A stretch of 64,000 bases of DNA, from NCBI GenBank assembly GCA_035048495.1, contig CM068541.1:9679929-9743928 (forward strand), in the 5' to 3' direction. Shown here in pieces: positions 11,306 to 22,000 of this stretch (the stretch's first letter is position 1; each line of letters opens with the position of its first letter). The notes below the pieces were generated by a model. It was not told the origin of the DNA, did no database searches, and saw nothing but the letters and a program-made list of their open reading frames with translations. Position numbers and translations under genes: made by a program. The DNA comes from Euptelea pleiosperma. Its lineage: Eukaryota > Streptophyta > Magnoliopsida > Ranunculales > Eupteleaceae.

Positions 11306-11557
11306 TTACGTTGCATTTGGTTCGGTGCTTTTTCAGGAAAAGAAAATAAAAACTTGAATAAGTTTCATTTCCGTGTGTTTGGTTTAGGGTTGAAAAGTGG
11401 GCCCCATAGAAAATTTACTTCTTTGACCCCCATTTTAAAGAAAAACAACTTCCACTTTTCATAAATGTAAGTCGATTTCCACACCCTCTCACTCTAATGC
11501 CTCCTTAGAAAATCCACTTCCTGAAAAACCATTTCCAGCGAACCAAACGCAGCATAA
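11306..11557. mobile_element. MITE with TTACGTTGCATTTGGTTCG ends
   Basis: The left terminus and the inverse of the right terminus (TTATGCTGCGTTTGGTTCG) match over about 19 bp, and inner CTTTTTCAGGAA pairs with TTCCTGAAAAA. TTA at the left and TAA at the right suggest a Tourist-type target, but the duplication is not exact. Confidence 0.55.
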
Positions 11558-11807
11558 CTTTTCATTTTGCACTAATAACTTTTTGTGACTCATATTTTGT
11601 AATTCCTTTAATAAAGTTATGATGTTTAGTCTAATCTTAGTAGTATTTTATTAATGTATGTGAAGAAAATCCACAAAAAAAATTTAAAAGTGAAGGAAGA
11701 ATTTTTCTTCTGGATTAAAAAAATCTTAATTTGGAGGAGTGATTCCGTCACACGTGCTTGTTCATCCTCGACTACCCCTTATGGAAAGATTTCTAAAATA
11801 CTACCCT

Positions 11808-12289
11808 TAGGGTACGTGTACGTGAGAAAAAGAATTTCGATGGCAAATATTTAGCCAGGCAAATATTATCTTGGCTAAATAGGTACATGTATGAGCTAGC
11901 TCACTTCAGCTTCATTTTCTTTCAATTTGAGTGGGTCCCACATATCAAAGTAAGTCAAAAATAGGTTGGGCGAGTGCGAGAACCACATATTATGTCAAAG
12001 AATTAAAAAAAAAATTATTTTTATCTTTTTCATATATTAAAAAACTAATTTTTATTGAAAATAGTAATTTTCCGGCGAAAAAATAAAATTTTCTCACCAA
12101 AGCATAATTGGCGTGAAAATATTTACACAGGGGGGGAGGTGATCAAATATTTTTCCGCCGCAGAGAGCAAATATGTGGGCCCGGCTAAATATTCGCAGAG
12201 GGCTAGTGGCTGCCAAACGCACCAGGGCGAATATTAGCGTGCGCAAATATTTTATTTTTCCGTCACGGTACGTTACCAAACAGGCCATT
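11808..12289. mobile_element. Possible old inverted-repeat element
   Basis: The left part (GGGTACGTGTACGTGAG, then CAAATATT) is loosely inverse to the right part (AAATATTTTATTTTTCCGTCACGGTACG). Several CAAATATT/AATATTTG motifs lie between. The arms are strongly decayed and the boundaries uncertain. Confidence 0.35.
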
Positions 12290-12307
12290 AGTACAATGCG
12301 TTGATTA

Positions 12308-13399
12308 GAGCATCTCCAACCGTGCTCTATTTCTGTAAAATAGAGAGCCGTCGGATAAAAACAACCCTCCAACCGTACTCCAGAAACCCCTTTTTGAGTC
12401 TCCAAATCTGGGGGGGTCTCTATTACTGTTGATGTTGATTAATGACAGTTTTGACCTTTTTAAAATGTTATATTAAATCCTATTTCCATTTGTATCCTTA
12501 TTGCTTTTGAGAGGAAAGGTGATTTAGAGATAAAACAAAAGAGTGCGGTGGAGTAGACACGGTTACCGGAGTGCTGGAAAAGCACTTTATATTAAAAATT
12601 AATGGGTAGTTCTATTCGAACCCCACAAATTCTATAAGCACCCCATTTGGGTGCTTTTGGGCCCAAAATACCCTTAGACAAAAAAAACACCCCACCTGGT
12701 TGTTGAAGAAGAAGAAGAAGAAGAAGAAGAAAAAAGGAAGAAGAAAGAGGAGGTCGTCGCCGTCGCCAAGAAGAAGAAGAAGAAGAAGAAGAAGAAGAAA
12801 AAAGGAAGAAGGAGGAGGTCGTCGCCGTCGCCAAGAAGAAGAAGAAGAAGAAGAAAAAAGGAAGAAGAAGGAGGAGGTCGTCGCCGTCGCCACCACCATA
12901 GGTACGTTTCTCTCTCTTTCTCTCTCTCTCTCCACGGCAATTGGTGCCGTGGAGAGAGAGAGAGAGAGAGAAAAAAAAAAAAAAAGAGGGGGAAAGAGAG
13001 AAAGAGAGAGAGAGAGGTAGAGAAGGAGAGAGAGACGTACCTGTGGTGCTGGTGGTGGCGGCGGCAACGGCGACGGCGTCATCCTCCTTCTTCTTCCTCT
13101 TTTTTTTTTTTTTTTTTTCTTTGTTTCAAGGTGAGAGAGAGACAGAGGTGGAGAGGGAGAGAGGATGGTGAGAGGTGGAGAGGGAGAGGGAGGGAGAGTG
13201 GTGGAGGGAGAGGTGGAGAGGGAGGGAGAGAGGTGGGTGGGGTGCTTACGGTTTTTTTTTTTTTTCTTTTTTTTTGTGAAGGGCACTTTCGGCCAAAAGC
13301 ACCCAAATTGGGTGCTTATGGAATTTTTGGGGTGCAAATAGAATTACCCAAAATTAATATTTCTGTGCTCCAAATTGGAGACCTCCGTTGGAGATGCTC
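12308..13399. mobile_element. Tourist-like MITE interrupted by a Mutator-like element
   Basis: It starts GAGCATCTCCAACCGTGCTC and ends CGTTGGAGATGCTC. It is flanked on both sides by TTA (12305-12307 and 13400-13402), a perfect 3-bp duplication. Its body is split at 12604-13349 by the element described in the next entry, so the Tourist insertion is the older event. Confidence 0.8.
12604..13349. mobile_element. Mutator-like foldback element, purine/pyrimidine-rich arms
   Basis: The 746-bp element has long inverted ends: the first ~58 bp (GGGTAGTTCTATT, then AGCACC, then TTTGGGTGCTTTTGG) mirror the last ~58 bp. It is flanked by AAAATTAAT at 12595-12603 and 13350-13358, a perfect 9-bp target duplication as made by Mutator-like transposases. 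The left arm holds three 59-65-bp units of (GAA)n followed by GTCGTCGCCGTCGCC, ending at 12767, 12832 and 12891. At about 12921-12972 a hairpin pairs CTCTCTCTCCACGGCA with TGCCGTGGAGAGAG. The open frames here are low-complexity Lys/Glu, Ser or Leu runs and are not genes. Confidence 0.85.
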
Positions 13400-13474
13400 T
13401 TATGTTGTTTGCTGGCATTCGTTTTCTTTTTGCACTAACAGATTTTTGGAACTCATGGTTTGTAACTTTGTACC

Positions 13475-13567
13475 TAGGTTTAAGAGGGGTCGTAATAACG
13501 GTATAACAAACTTGGGGGTTACCGTTTTCCACCATTATAACAAATTGTAACGCTCAGGGGCAAAAAC
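13475..13567. repeat. Fragment of the CAAGGTTTAAA (TAACGG) family
   Basis: It carries GGTCGTAATAACGGTATAAC and the CGCTCAGGGGCAAAAACGGAAA phrase of the family. It is truncated at the right and has no target duplication. Confidence 0.5.
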
Positions 13568-13701
13568 GGAAAATCAGTCCGAGTTTTGGTTTGTGGGTCG
13601 ACCTAGAGTGTGCCGCGTGCCTCATATTGCGCACCGTCATCAGCCCCAATGGCAGCACGCTATCAAAGTTTTACCTACACTCTGTTGCTACACATCTACG
13701 C

Positions 13702-14108
13702 GAGTAAAACTTGTGTCACGAGATGTTGTGACGGAAGCCGGTCACAGCACTTAATGCGAGCCACGTGGCAAACGATCAGAGGGCGCTGATCGTATGGATG
13801 TTTGGCCAGTCCCTCGGTGGACCTACAAACCAAAAATCAGCCCTGATTGGTTATTTACAACCGTTGGATTTTTGCACCCAAATAACACTCAATAATGCTC
13901 AAATTCCTACCGTTAAAATCAACCTATAAAAATAACTTCAATCGAATCAGTTAAAAATCACTAATCAAGCTGATTTTGTGTACCGGTCCACCGAGGGACT
14001 AGCCAAACATCCATACAGTCATCATCCTCTAATAGTATGCCACGTGGCTCGTATTGAATGCTGTGACCGGCTTCCGTCACAACATCTTGTGATACAAGTT
14101 TTACTCCA
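13702..14108. mobile_element. Mutator-like MITE, GAGTAAAACTT family, complete member
   Basis: The ends GAGTAAAACTTGTGTCACG and the inverse of TGATACAAGTTTTACTC match, and the arms run about 150 bp through GAGCCACGTGG. It is flanked by CATCTACGC (13693-13701) and CATCTACAC (14109-14117), a 9-bp duplication with one mismatch. This is the best example for defining the family. Confidence 0.8.
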
Positions 14109-14674
14109 TCTACACGGTCAATGGTCTCCATGAGAGCCATTGACGAAATCTCAAAATCACTCTCCAGCGCTCAGGTGGGACACACCCCTTTGATGAACCA
14201 ATGCATCAAGGCCAGCCGCTGGATTGCAGAATTTTTTTCATCATGTGCTGCACTAATAGGTTCTTGAGCGAATAGCGTTGGGATACAGAGCATGAAGAAA
14301 AATGATAATCAGGATGAATTTTAGTATATTTGTTCAACATTGGCGGATCTGGGGGTTGTTATTTACAAATCTACGATCATAACTCCATGGAACTGAAGGG
14401 AGAGTTCTTTTATGTAATTGAACCTGAACCATTCAATATTTCCCTAAAAAAATCTTAGGAAATTTAAACAGAAATGTACTTGGTTCCACTACATGATAAA
14501 GATAAATTTGAATCCATATTTCGAACCCAGATCACAAAATTACAGAAAAAGATATTCGATCAGAAACAAAGCAAAGAGTTGGGAAGTGAAGAACGATTAA
14601 ACACTAACCCTAACCCTAATCTCCTACTCCACTATACAAAACATGCAACCAAACAAACGGCGACTAAAAACGCT
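14109..14674. other. 3' flank of the histone gene
   Basis: No repeat termini or gene were recognised. This includes the likely 3' UTR and 3' flank of the minus-strand H3 gene, which ends at 14675. Confidence 0.45.
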
Positions 14675-15139
<465 letters not shown>

Positions 15140-15172
15140 TTAGCGAATGAGAAGGAATGGGATTTGGTTGAG

Positions 15173-15205
15173 CTTTTATTGAGGAATTCAAATTTGTGGC
15201 GGGAG
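15173..15205 (-). promoter_or_regulatory. Histone H3 promoter: TATA-like box and E2F-like core
   Basis: On the minus strand ATAAAAG (15173-15179) lies about 90 bp before the ATG. CTCCCGCC (15198-15205) contains TCCCGCC, the core of E2F sites found in S-phase genes. A CCGTCG hexamer, known from plant histone promoters, is on the plus strand at about 15223. The sites were recognised by eye only. Confidence 0.45.
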
Positions 15206-15367
15206 GAGAAAAGGGATCGTGCCCGTCGGTAGGTTTGATGTTATCGACGACTGTGGTTGATTTCGGATCATTCACACAGATCGCAAATTGCTGACTTTTG
15301 CGCACGTTTTTTATTCTGACGAACGGGGTTATATACCGTCAATCGTTACATTAGTTCGACCTTTGAC

Positions 15368-15720
15368 CAAGGTTTAAAGGGGACCGTTATAACGATATAA
15401 CGGACTGGGGCGTTACCGCTTTTCCATTATAACGAAAAAACACTCGGGCAAAAACGGAAAAAAGGGGGAAACGGAATATAACGGAAAATATGGAAAAAAT
15501 GGTGCTGAAATTCAAATTTTAAATTTTCAAATTTTCAAAATGGAAAATAACGGGAAAAAATGAAAATAACAGCCATTTTTTCACAAAATTTTCCAGAAAA
15601 TAACGGTCGTTATTTTCGTTATAACTGAAAATAACGGCCATTATTTTTTGGGTGTTTTAACTGCTCATAACGTAACGGGGTAGTTCCGAATCCTTTATAA
15701 CAGCCGGTTTTTTAAACCAT
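15368..15720. mobile_element. hAT-like MITE, CAAGGTTTAAA family, copy 2
   Basis: It starts CAAGGTTTAAAGG and ends GGTTTTTTAAACCAT. It is flanked by CCTTTGAC on both sides (15360-15367 and 15721-15728), a perfect 8-bp target duplication. Many TAACGG motifs and inner inverted AT-rich blocks are present. It lies about 280 bp upstream of the histone ATG. Confidence 0.8.
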
Positions 15721-15789
15721 CCTTTGACTATAAAAATGGCGAACGATCGTGTGCGACATATACCCATGGTTACTTTTTTTATATGACAA

Positions 15790-16003
15790 TAAGAAATTTT
15801 TTTGAAGCGGTAAGATTTTTGAAGCAGCGATCATAGGCCCAATGATCGCATGCGCGCCACATATACCCATGGTTACTTTTTTTTAGAAGTCTTTTTAAAA
15901 CCGAAGTCCAAACTGTGGGTATATGTGACGTGCGATCATTGGCACATCATCGCTGCTTCAAAAATCCCGCCACTTAAAAAAGAAATCTCAATTGAGACCG
16001 TCC
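15790..16003. mobile_element. Inverted-repeat element with 9-bp flank ATATGACAA
   Basis: Arms containing TTTTTGAAGCAGCGATCAT and ATCATCGCTGCTTCAAAAA are inverse over about 80 bp, with GCCACATATACCC mirrored by GGGTATATGTGAC. ATATGACAA occurs immediately left (15781-15789) and right (16004-16012). The terminal bases are less symmetric than the arms, so the exact borders are provisional. Confidence 0.6.
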
Positions 16004-17089
16004 ATATGACAAGAAATGATCTAGATTGGCTACATGGATAGCATTCATCTTTCCACGTCGCACTTATATCCTACCATATATATAGAACATATGAGCAAAT
16101 GATCACATGGTTCAAGGTCCATAGACATGCAATGCAGTGTCATTTTTTATCGGCCAAAAAATGTACCTTGAGTTGTGTGCTAAATCGTGGTGCTCAAATT
16201 CCATAGTTAAAATCAACCCATTAGAACGACTCCAATCACACGCTTAGAAATCACTAACCAGGTTGATTTTTTACAAGTAGGTCCATCTAGGGATGGGCCA
16301 ACATCCATACAATTAGTGGTCTCTTGAGAGTCTGCCACATGTAAGGGGCTGCCACGTGTAGCAAAAATTCAGCCTACTTTCTACAAAGGGGTAATCCTAA
16401 AGCTTTAAAGTATAAAGGGTATTACTATATACCTTCAATTTTCAGGGGGTGTAGCAAAAATATTCTTTTAAAATTAGAAAGCAAAAAGGTGAAAATAATT
16501 GGTATTATTCGCAGAAAAACATCAAATGAACAATAATATCAATAGGATATAGGATATAGGATATTGGATTTGAATCAAACAAAACTAAAAAACTTTAAAC
16601 AACGAAAAACACATACAAGGATTCGATATTCCCTTTACAACGGTTGCTTTGTGTTTGGATAGGTAACTCTACCACAACTCTCCTACACTTTGGTGATGGC
16701 TTGATGGGATCCTCTATCTCAAGAATAAATGTTATTAATGTGCAGAATATGAGGGGGACTGCCACCTATGTATAGAAAGTAGAAATTGGTTCTCCTCTCG
16801 TCAATGAGAATCAGATTTCTAAATTGATATTATCACCAGAGTTATGACTGAGTACATCACTAATCCATCATACTTGATAGAACTCATATAGATTATACAT
16901 GTGGGTCATAATATATATTTTCATTATTATTGAATAGCCTACTATCCAATATTAGTTTATGTAAAGTCAAGTATGAAATGCCACATTAATTTAATATAAA
17001 ATAAATTTTCAACAATCTCTCACTTATCCTTCACATGCAATGACTGCAACTTTAGAACACCTATGCTAGTTAAAATAAAAAGATGACTA
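16004..17089. other. Gene-free spacer with half a GAGTAAAACTT-family MITE
   Basis: About 16200-16360 is a one-armed fragment of the GAGTAAAACTT family (AATCAACCCATTAGAACGAC, then CATCCATACAATTAG). From 16360 to 17089 nothing was recognised. Confidence 0.45.
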
Positions 17090-17097
17090 GTATAAAC

Positions 17098-17431
17098 CAA
17101 GGTTTAAAGGAGGCTGTTTTAACGGCTAAATGGATTGGGGGTGTTACCGTTTAAACAGCCATTAAAACGGATTGAAACGGCCAGGGACAAAAATGAAAGA
17201 AAAAATGGGAAAAAACAGAAATTTAACGGATTTAACAGCCGTTTTTTTTTTCACAAAATTTTCAGAATTAAACGCCTGTTTAAATGATTTTAACGGCCAT
17301 TAAAACAAAAAAATGGCCATTTTTTTCAAAACCAATAAAACGTGTTTAAGCGGTTTTAATGAAAATGGGCTTGGGGCGTTACCGTTTAAACGGCCGTTAA
17401 AACCGTTTAAACGGTCATTTTTAAAACCATG
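17098..17431. mobile_element. hAT-like MITE, CAAGGTTTAAA family, copy 3
   Basis: It starts CAAGGTTTAAAGGAGG and ends TTTTAAAACCATG. The flanks are GTATAAAC (17090-17097) and GTTTAAAC (17432-17439), an 8-bp duplication with one mismatch. Internal motifs are TTAAACGG rather than TATAACGG, so this is a distinct subfamily. Confidence 0.7.
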
Positions 17432-17719
17432 GTTTAAACATCTTAACCACCTCTACGCAATCAATTTTCTAAGCCAAAAGTATGGTTCAAACGCTTTTAA
17501 TGATTGAGAACAATTCAACCGTATGACTCAATGGTCGAACTAAACCACTTAGTCCGCTATGGTTTTCAAGACATTGCGGCCAAGTGTAAAATCATGTCTT
17601 CACTGGGATTTAAGACTATTGTGTCTACTCGGAGTACCCGCCTAGTGCACCTGAGTAGTTCACCCGAATAGGGTACCTCTACTGGTGCCCACGTATATTA
17701 GCTGGGTACCCATAGGACA

Positions 17720-18017
17720 AAAATTGCCTCCCCCCATCCACTTTTGGCACCCCTTCTTCTCCATCTTCTCTCCCTCCCTATCTCTCTTCCTCTCTCTTCC
17801 TCTCTACTCCCTCTCTACCTATCTCTCTTTCTCTACTCCCTCTCTCTCTCTTGGCTTTTAGCCCTCGGAGTAGTTCAGCACCATGGGGCTAAGGCTTGGA
17901 GAGAACGAGAGAGCGGTAAAGAGAAATGGGAATAGGGAGAGAGAAGACAAAGGAGAAGGGGTGGGGTGGGTGCCCAAACCGGGGGGAGGGCTTTTTTTGG
18001 AAAAAAAAAAGTTGCCC
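17720..18017. mobile_element. Foldback element with pyrimidine/purine arms
   Basis: A long CTCTCCCTC-rich left arm mirrors a GAGAGGGAG-rich right arm around TTTTAGCCC and GGGGCTAA. The ends read AAATTGCCTCCCCCC and GGGGGGAGGG. It resembles the style of 12604-13349, but no target duplication was found. Confidence 0.5.
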
Positions 18018-18351
18018 TTATTAAAGTGATTTGACCTAGGATAGGCTTGGGGCTGCATCTCTTATGTGAGGCCCATTAATGGTGGATCTTGACCCAACAT
18101 ATATATGAGACAAATGTTGAAATACTGTGTTTAAGTACTCAAATACAAGATACTACAAGGCAGAATCTCATGTAGGGGTGTAAACAGGCAGGCCCATGAG
18201 AGGCTTCAAGCCTAAATAACATTGTATAAGATCAAACCTCAAGCTCCGGCTTATTTAAAATTTATCAAAAGCCTGGCCCAGGCCCAGCCCATTTAGAGTC
18301 CTTTGTTTTCTTCAGTCGTCAAATTGGAACACCATGCTTTCCACCAGCGTG
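18018..18351. other. Gene-free spacer
   Basis: Anonymous sequence between two inverted-repeat elements. The phrase GCCTGGCCCAGGCCCAGCCC near 18270 is a common degenerate plant repeat. Confidence 0.4.
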
Positions 18352-18758
18352 AGTGAGAGCGCTCACACCATGTTGTGAGCGAAGCCGAACACAGCCCACA
18401 ATACGAGCCACGTGGCACACTCTTAGAGGGCACTGACCATATGGATGTTTCGCCAGTCCCTCAGTAGACCTGCAAACGAAAAATCAGCCTGATTAGTGAT
18501 TTATAACCTTTGGATCTTTGCACCCAAATAACGCTCAATAATGCTCAAATTCCTACGGTTAAAAAATCAATCCGTGAAAATAACTTCAATCCAAAGCTTA
18601 GGAATCACTGATCAGGTTTATTTTTGGTTTGTAGGTCCACCTAGTGATTGGCCAAACATCCATACTGTCAACGTCCGCTAAGAGTATTCCACGTGGCTTT
18701 TTTTGTAACTTTTGTTGGCTGTGATCGGCTTCGCTCACAGCATTGTGTGAGCGAAGGT
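18352..18758. mobile_element. Mutator-like MITE, GAGTAAAACTT family, diverged ends
   Basis: The palindromic arms contain GAGCCACGTGGCACACTC and its inverse, with a central loop AAATTCCTACGGTTAAAA. The left end (GAGTGAGAGCGCTCACAC) has drifted from the right (GTGTGAGCGAAGGTTTACTC). The flanks do not match. It lies about 300 bp upstream of the OPA3-like ATG. Confidence 0.6.
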
Positions 18759-18861
18759 TTACTCGCTCTGGGGAGCCCAAAATGCAGGAGATGCTGTATC
18801 TCCCATTTGTCTACATTTATCTTTTGGTCTATTCAAATTTACGGAATTACCCTCATTGACG

Positions 18862-19025
18862 ATGTCTTCGCTTTCTCTTCAACCGCTCTGTTCGCACTCA
18901 TGTCTTCCTCGTCAAGGAACTTCATCTCCAAAGTCCACAAGCAACGGTCGCCCCCATCTCTGCAATCTCACTGGTCTCACATCGATTTAGCCGATGCTCT
19001 CTCATTCAATTCATTCATAGAGTAA
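18862..19025 (+). promoter_or_regulatory. Two overlapping upstream ORFs before the OPA3-like start
   Basis: ATGs at 18862 (42 codons, stop at 18988-18990) and 18900 (41 codons, stop at 19023-19025) open in different frames before the main ATG at 19065. If transcription starts upstream of 18862 these would be upstream ORFs able to lower translation. The transcript start is not known, so this is inference. Confidence 0.35.
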
Positions 19026-19064
19026 AAAAATCAAATAGTTGGCGCTCATTTAGTCAAGAGAGTT

Positions 19065-22000
19065 ATGATCCTCCCTTTTGTAAAGCTTGGAACGCTAACT
19101 TTGAAGACCCTCTGCAAACCCATCGCTACGAGGATTAAGAAAAGGGCTGCGTCGCACCCCAAGTTCCGCCAGTTGATCATCAACTTCGCCCAGGTTCGGT
19201 TTGATTCCTTTACCCATTTCTGTGTTTTCCTTCCTTTTTTTTTTACTTTTTGTTTTAAATCTGCGATTTATTCTTGAATTTTGTTCTACGTCGTTTACAA
19301 TTTGGAATTTATGATTGGTTGTTCATCACTCTAGATCGATTTTTGGTTTGATTTTATGTGTTGGGTATTGAGATTTGGTGCATTTCTGTTGGAGACTTAA
19401 GCGAACACAGATACGGAGTTGTGTATTTTGATGAAATAATTGTAGGCTTTGCTTGTCAAATCTGTTTTTGACATGGTTACAAGCTTGGATTGTTAGGAGC
19501 GGTAGCTTATAGATTCTAGATCAATTGATGATCGATTGGTGTAGAAGCATATCTGTTGAAGGCTTAAGCGATTGATCCGATGCCCATTTGTTTTCAATAG
19601 TTTGATTAGTCGTGCCATTTGCTTGACATGGGTACGAAGGTTAGGATTGCTAGGAGAGGTAATATTAAGTTTCAGTGCGGTTGTCGAATTTATGTGGAGG
19701 ATTAGGAATGTTTAGCTGTTTTAAATATTCAGAGATTAATTATACTAATTACTAAGTGGGTTGTTACTTCTTTTTTCCTTTGAAGCACTGTTTTTTATGA
19801 ATTTAGTTTATGAGGAATGCTAGCAAGCAATGCCTTTTAAGGCATAAAAGACAAGCAAAAATTATTTTAATTCAAGATGTGGTTTTCAATTTAATTTTTC
19901 TTGTGGCATTGCATCTATGCAAACGTGATGCAACACCACTAAGGCGCTGTTTGCTAGCATTCCTCTTAGTTTATATATCCTTTCTCTGTCTTTGTCTTAG
20001 GAAGCTTGCAGTTTCCGATTTAATTAGCTTGGTGACATACATTGTAGTGGGTAGTTAAGAAAGAATGGTTGCGAAATATGATTCTCGTTAAAATTTGAAA
20101 TCCACATGCTGAAGAATGTAGGAATAACAGCATAGGGGATGAGATGAATAAACAATTGGGCGGTTTCTCATCCACCCAAGTAAGTCATTGTGTTTTGGTA
20201 GACCATTTCATGGAAATATTGCATCCACATGGCTTTGAACCAACGAGGAAAGGCATCTTCAAAAGCTTTTACTAGGATTCTTCTGGACCCTCTTCGTGGA
20301 TGATTCACTTTGGAGATTAACATTGGATGAGATTTTAGTTCTTTTGAGTAAGAGGTGGGATGGGAGCACCCTGCTAAGTACAAAGGCAATTCAACCCTAT
20401 GATTTTCATCATGTATTCCCTAGCAATTATAGTTTCTTAACATGTATTGGTGATTTAGAGTATTGACTAAGCAAGGATGATGTGTCATGGCGGAGGAAAT
20501 GGAAGGGCTGTTAACTCAGTATTAGCAACACCTTTTCTCATTTGATCGTCTGTGTGAAAAACCAAGAACAAAAGAAAAATTCAATCTTCATTGTAGCTTG
20601 AAAGAATTGAAAAGTACATGCTAAGGTCAGACAAATAAATAAATTAATAGAAGTCACCCAACTTCAATCTTTGTGTAACATAATAAATGACAACCATAGA
20701 CCAACCCTGTTCTACAATTAACTTATTTGAGGAATTTTTTAAGAATATTATTGAGACAAGTTTGAGCTTAATCAGATAAATAATAAAAACTGCAGGAGCA
20801 GATGAATTTCTAACTTAACATAGTAGAACCTATTATATAGTTGTATTCATCAACCAAATGACTCACTTATTTTCAAGAGCTGGTCCTTGGTACAGTTATT
20901 TTTTTAGGGCTTTAGAGAATTTTCCAATTACTCATAAACATTGCGAACTGTTAAGCATGTGATGGAACCTACCTCATATTTCTTGGAACAAAATTAGCTC
21001 CATATTGATTTTATTACGTTGTAATTTCTAGCATAAGACTTCACTGAGTCATAAGTTTTGCATATTGGCACATCCTATGCCCGACAAGAAAGATTTTTTA
21101 TTTTTTCAAAGTGGGATCACCTTCTTCTAACAGTAGTCAACTATATTATATCTACTCACAAGGTGACGATGTGTGGTGACATAGTCAACTGAATTTCAGT
21201 TCTCTTTGCACACTCAGTGGTTATGTTCTATTGGAAAGTCATATAGGTTGCTCCTTAACATCCCATTCCTATCAAGCATATCAAGTTCATGCTTCCTCTA
21301 TCTCAAGGCAAATGCTTTCTTAGGTTGAGAACCATCAAATTCCTGATATTTATTAGTGTTTCAAAAGCATGTCCACGTTTTGGAATACGGTAGGGGAGTG
21401 AAATGATACTGACCTATTATTTCTCCTGAATGGAGTAGAAGTCCATTTTTATATTCTCTGAGCGCTTGTGACGTGTTCCATTTGACTTTATCTTTGTGAC
21501 ACTAGTCCCCAATACTGCTGTAGAAGAACATAAGTTGATTGATATGTCATCAAGTAGATTCATTTTCTTCAATGTATTTGTGAGACTTATGTTTTCTTTT
21601 GATCAGTTATTTTTGAGACTTATGTTACCTGAGTAACGGTATATGTGTCAATTAATTATGAGTATCAATCTATGAGTGACATACTTGACTCTGTTACCAA
21701 AAAAAAAGACTTACTTGACTCCCATAGCTCAATTTACAGGGAGATGACCATGTAACTCATATTTAAATTATTTTTTAATCATTTTTTCCAATATTATATT
21801 TTTATACATTTTAAGGAAACGAAGTAATTCAGAATGTGAACAAAATGACTTGTATCTATCCGTATCTTGCTTCGTTATAAGATGCACCAAGCCAATCTTC
21901 CATTTTTAGTAATGCTCAATCCCAATCCAATGTTTCCTGTCCTCGCAAAATCCACTATCCCTTGAATGATCCAACTAGTCTATTTTAGCTTAAGCCTACC

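Noticed and set aside
12592..13337. Several overlapping open frames of 75-241 codons on both strands
   Set aside because: They are translations of GAA, GA, CT and T runs inside a Mutator-like foldback element (Lys/Glu, Ser, Leu or Phe strings) and have no conserved domain.
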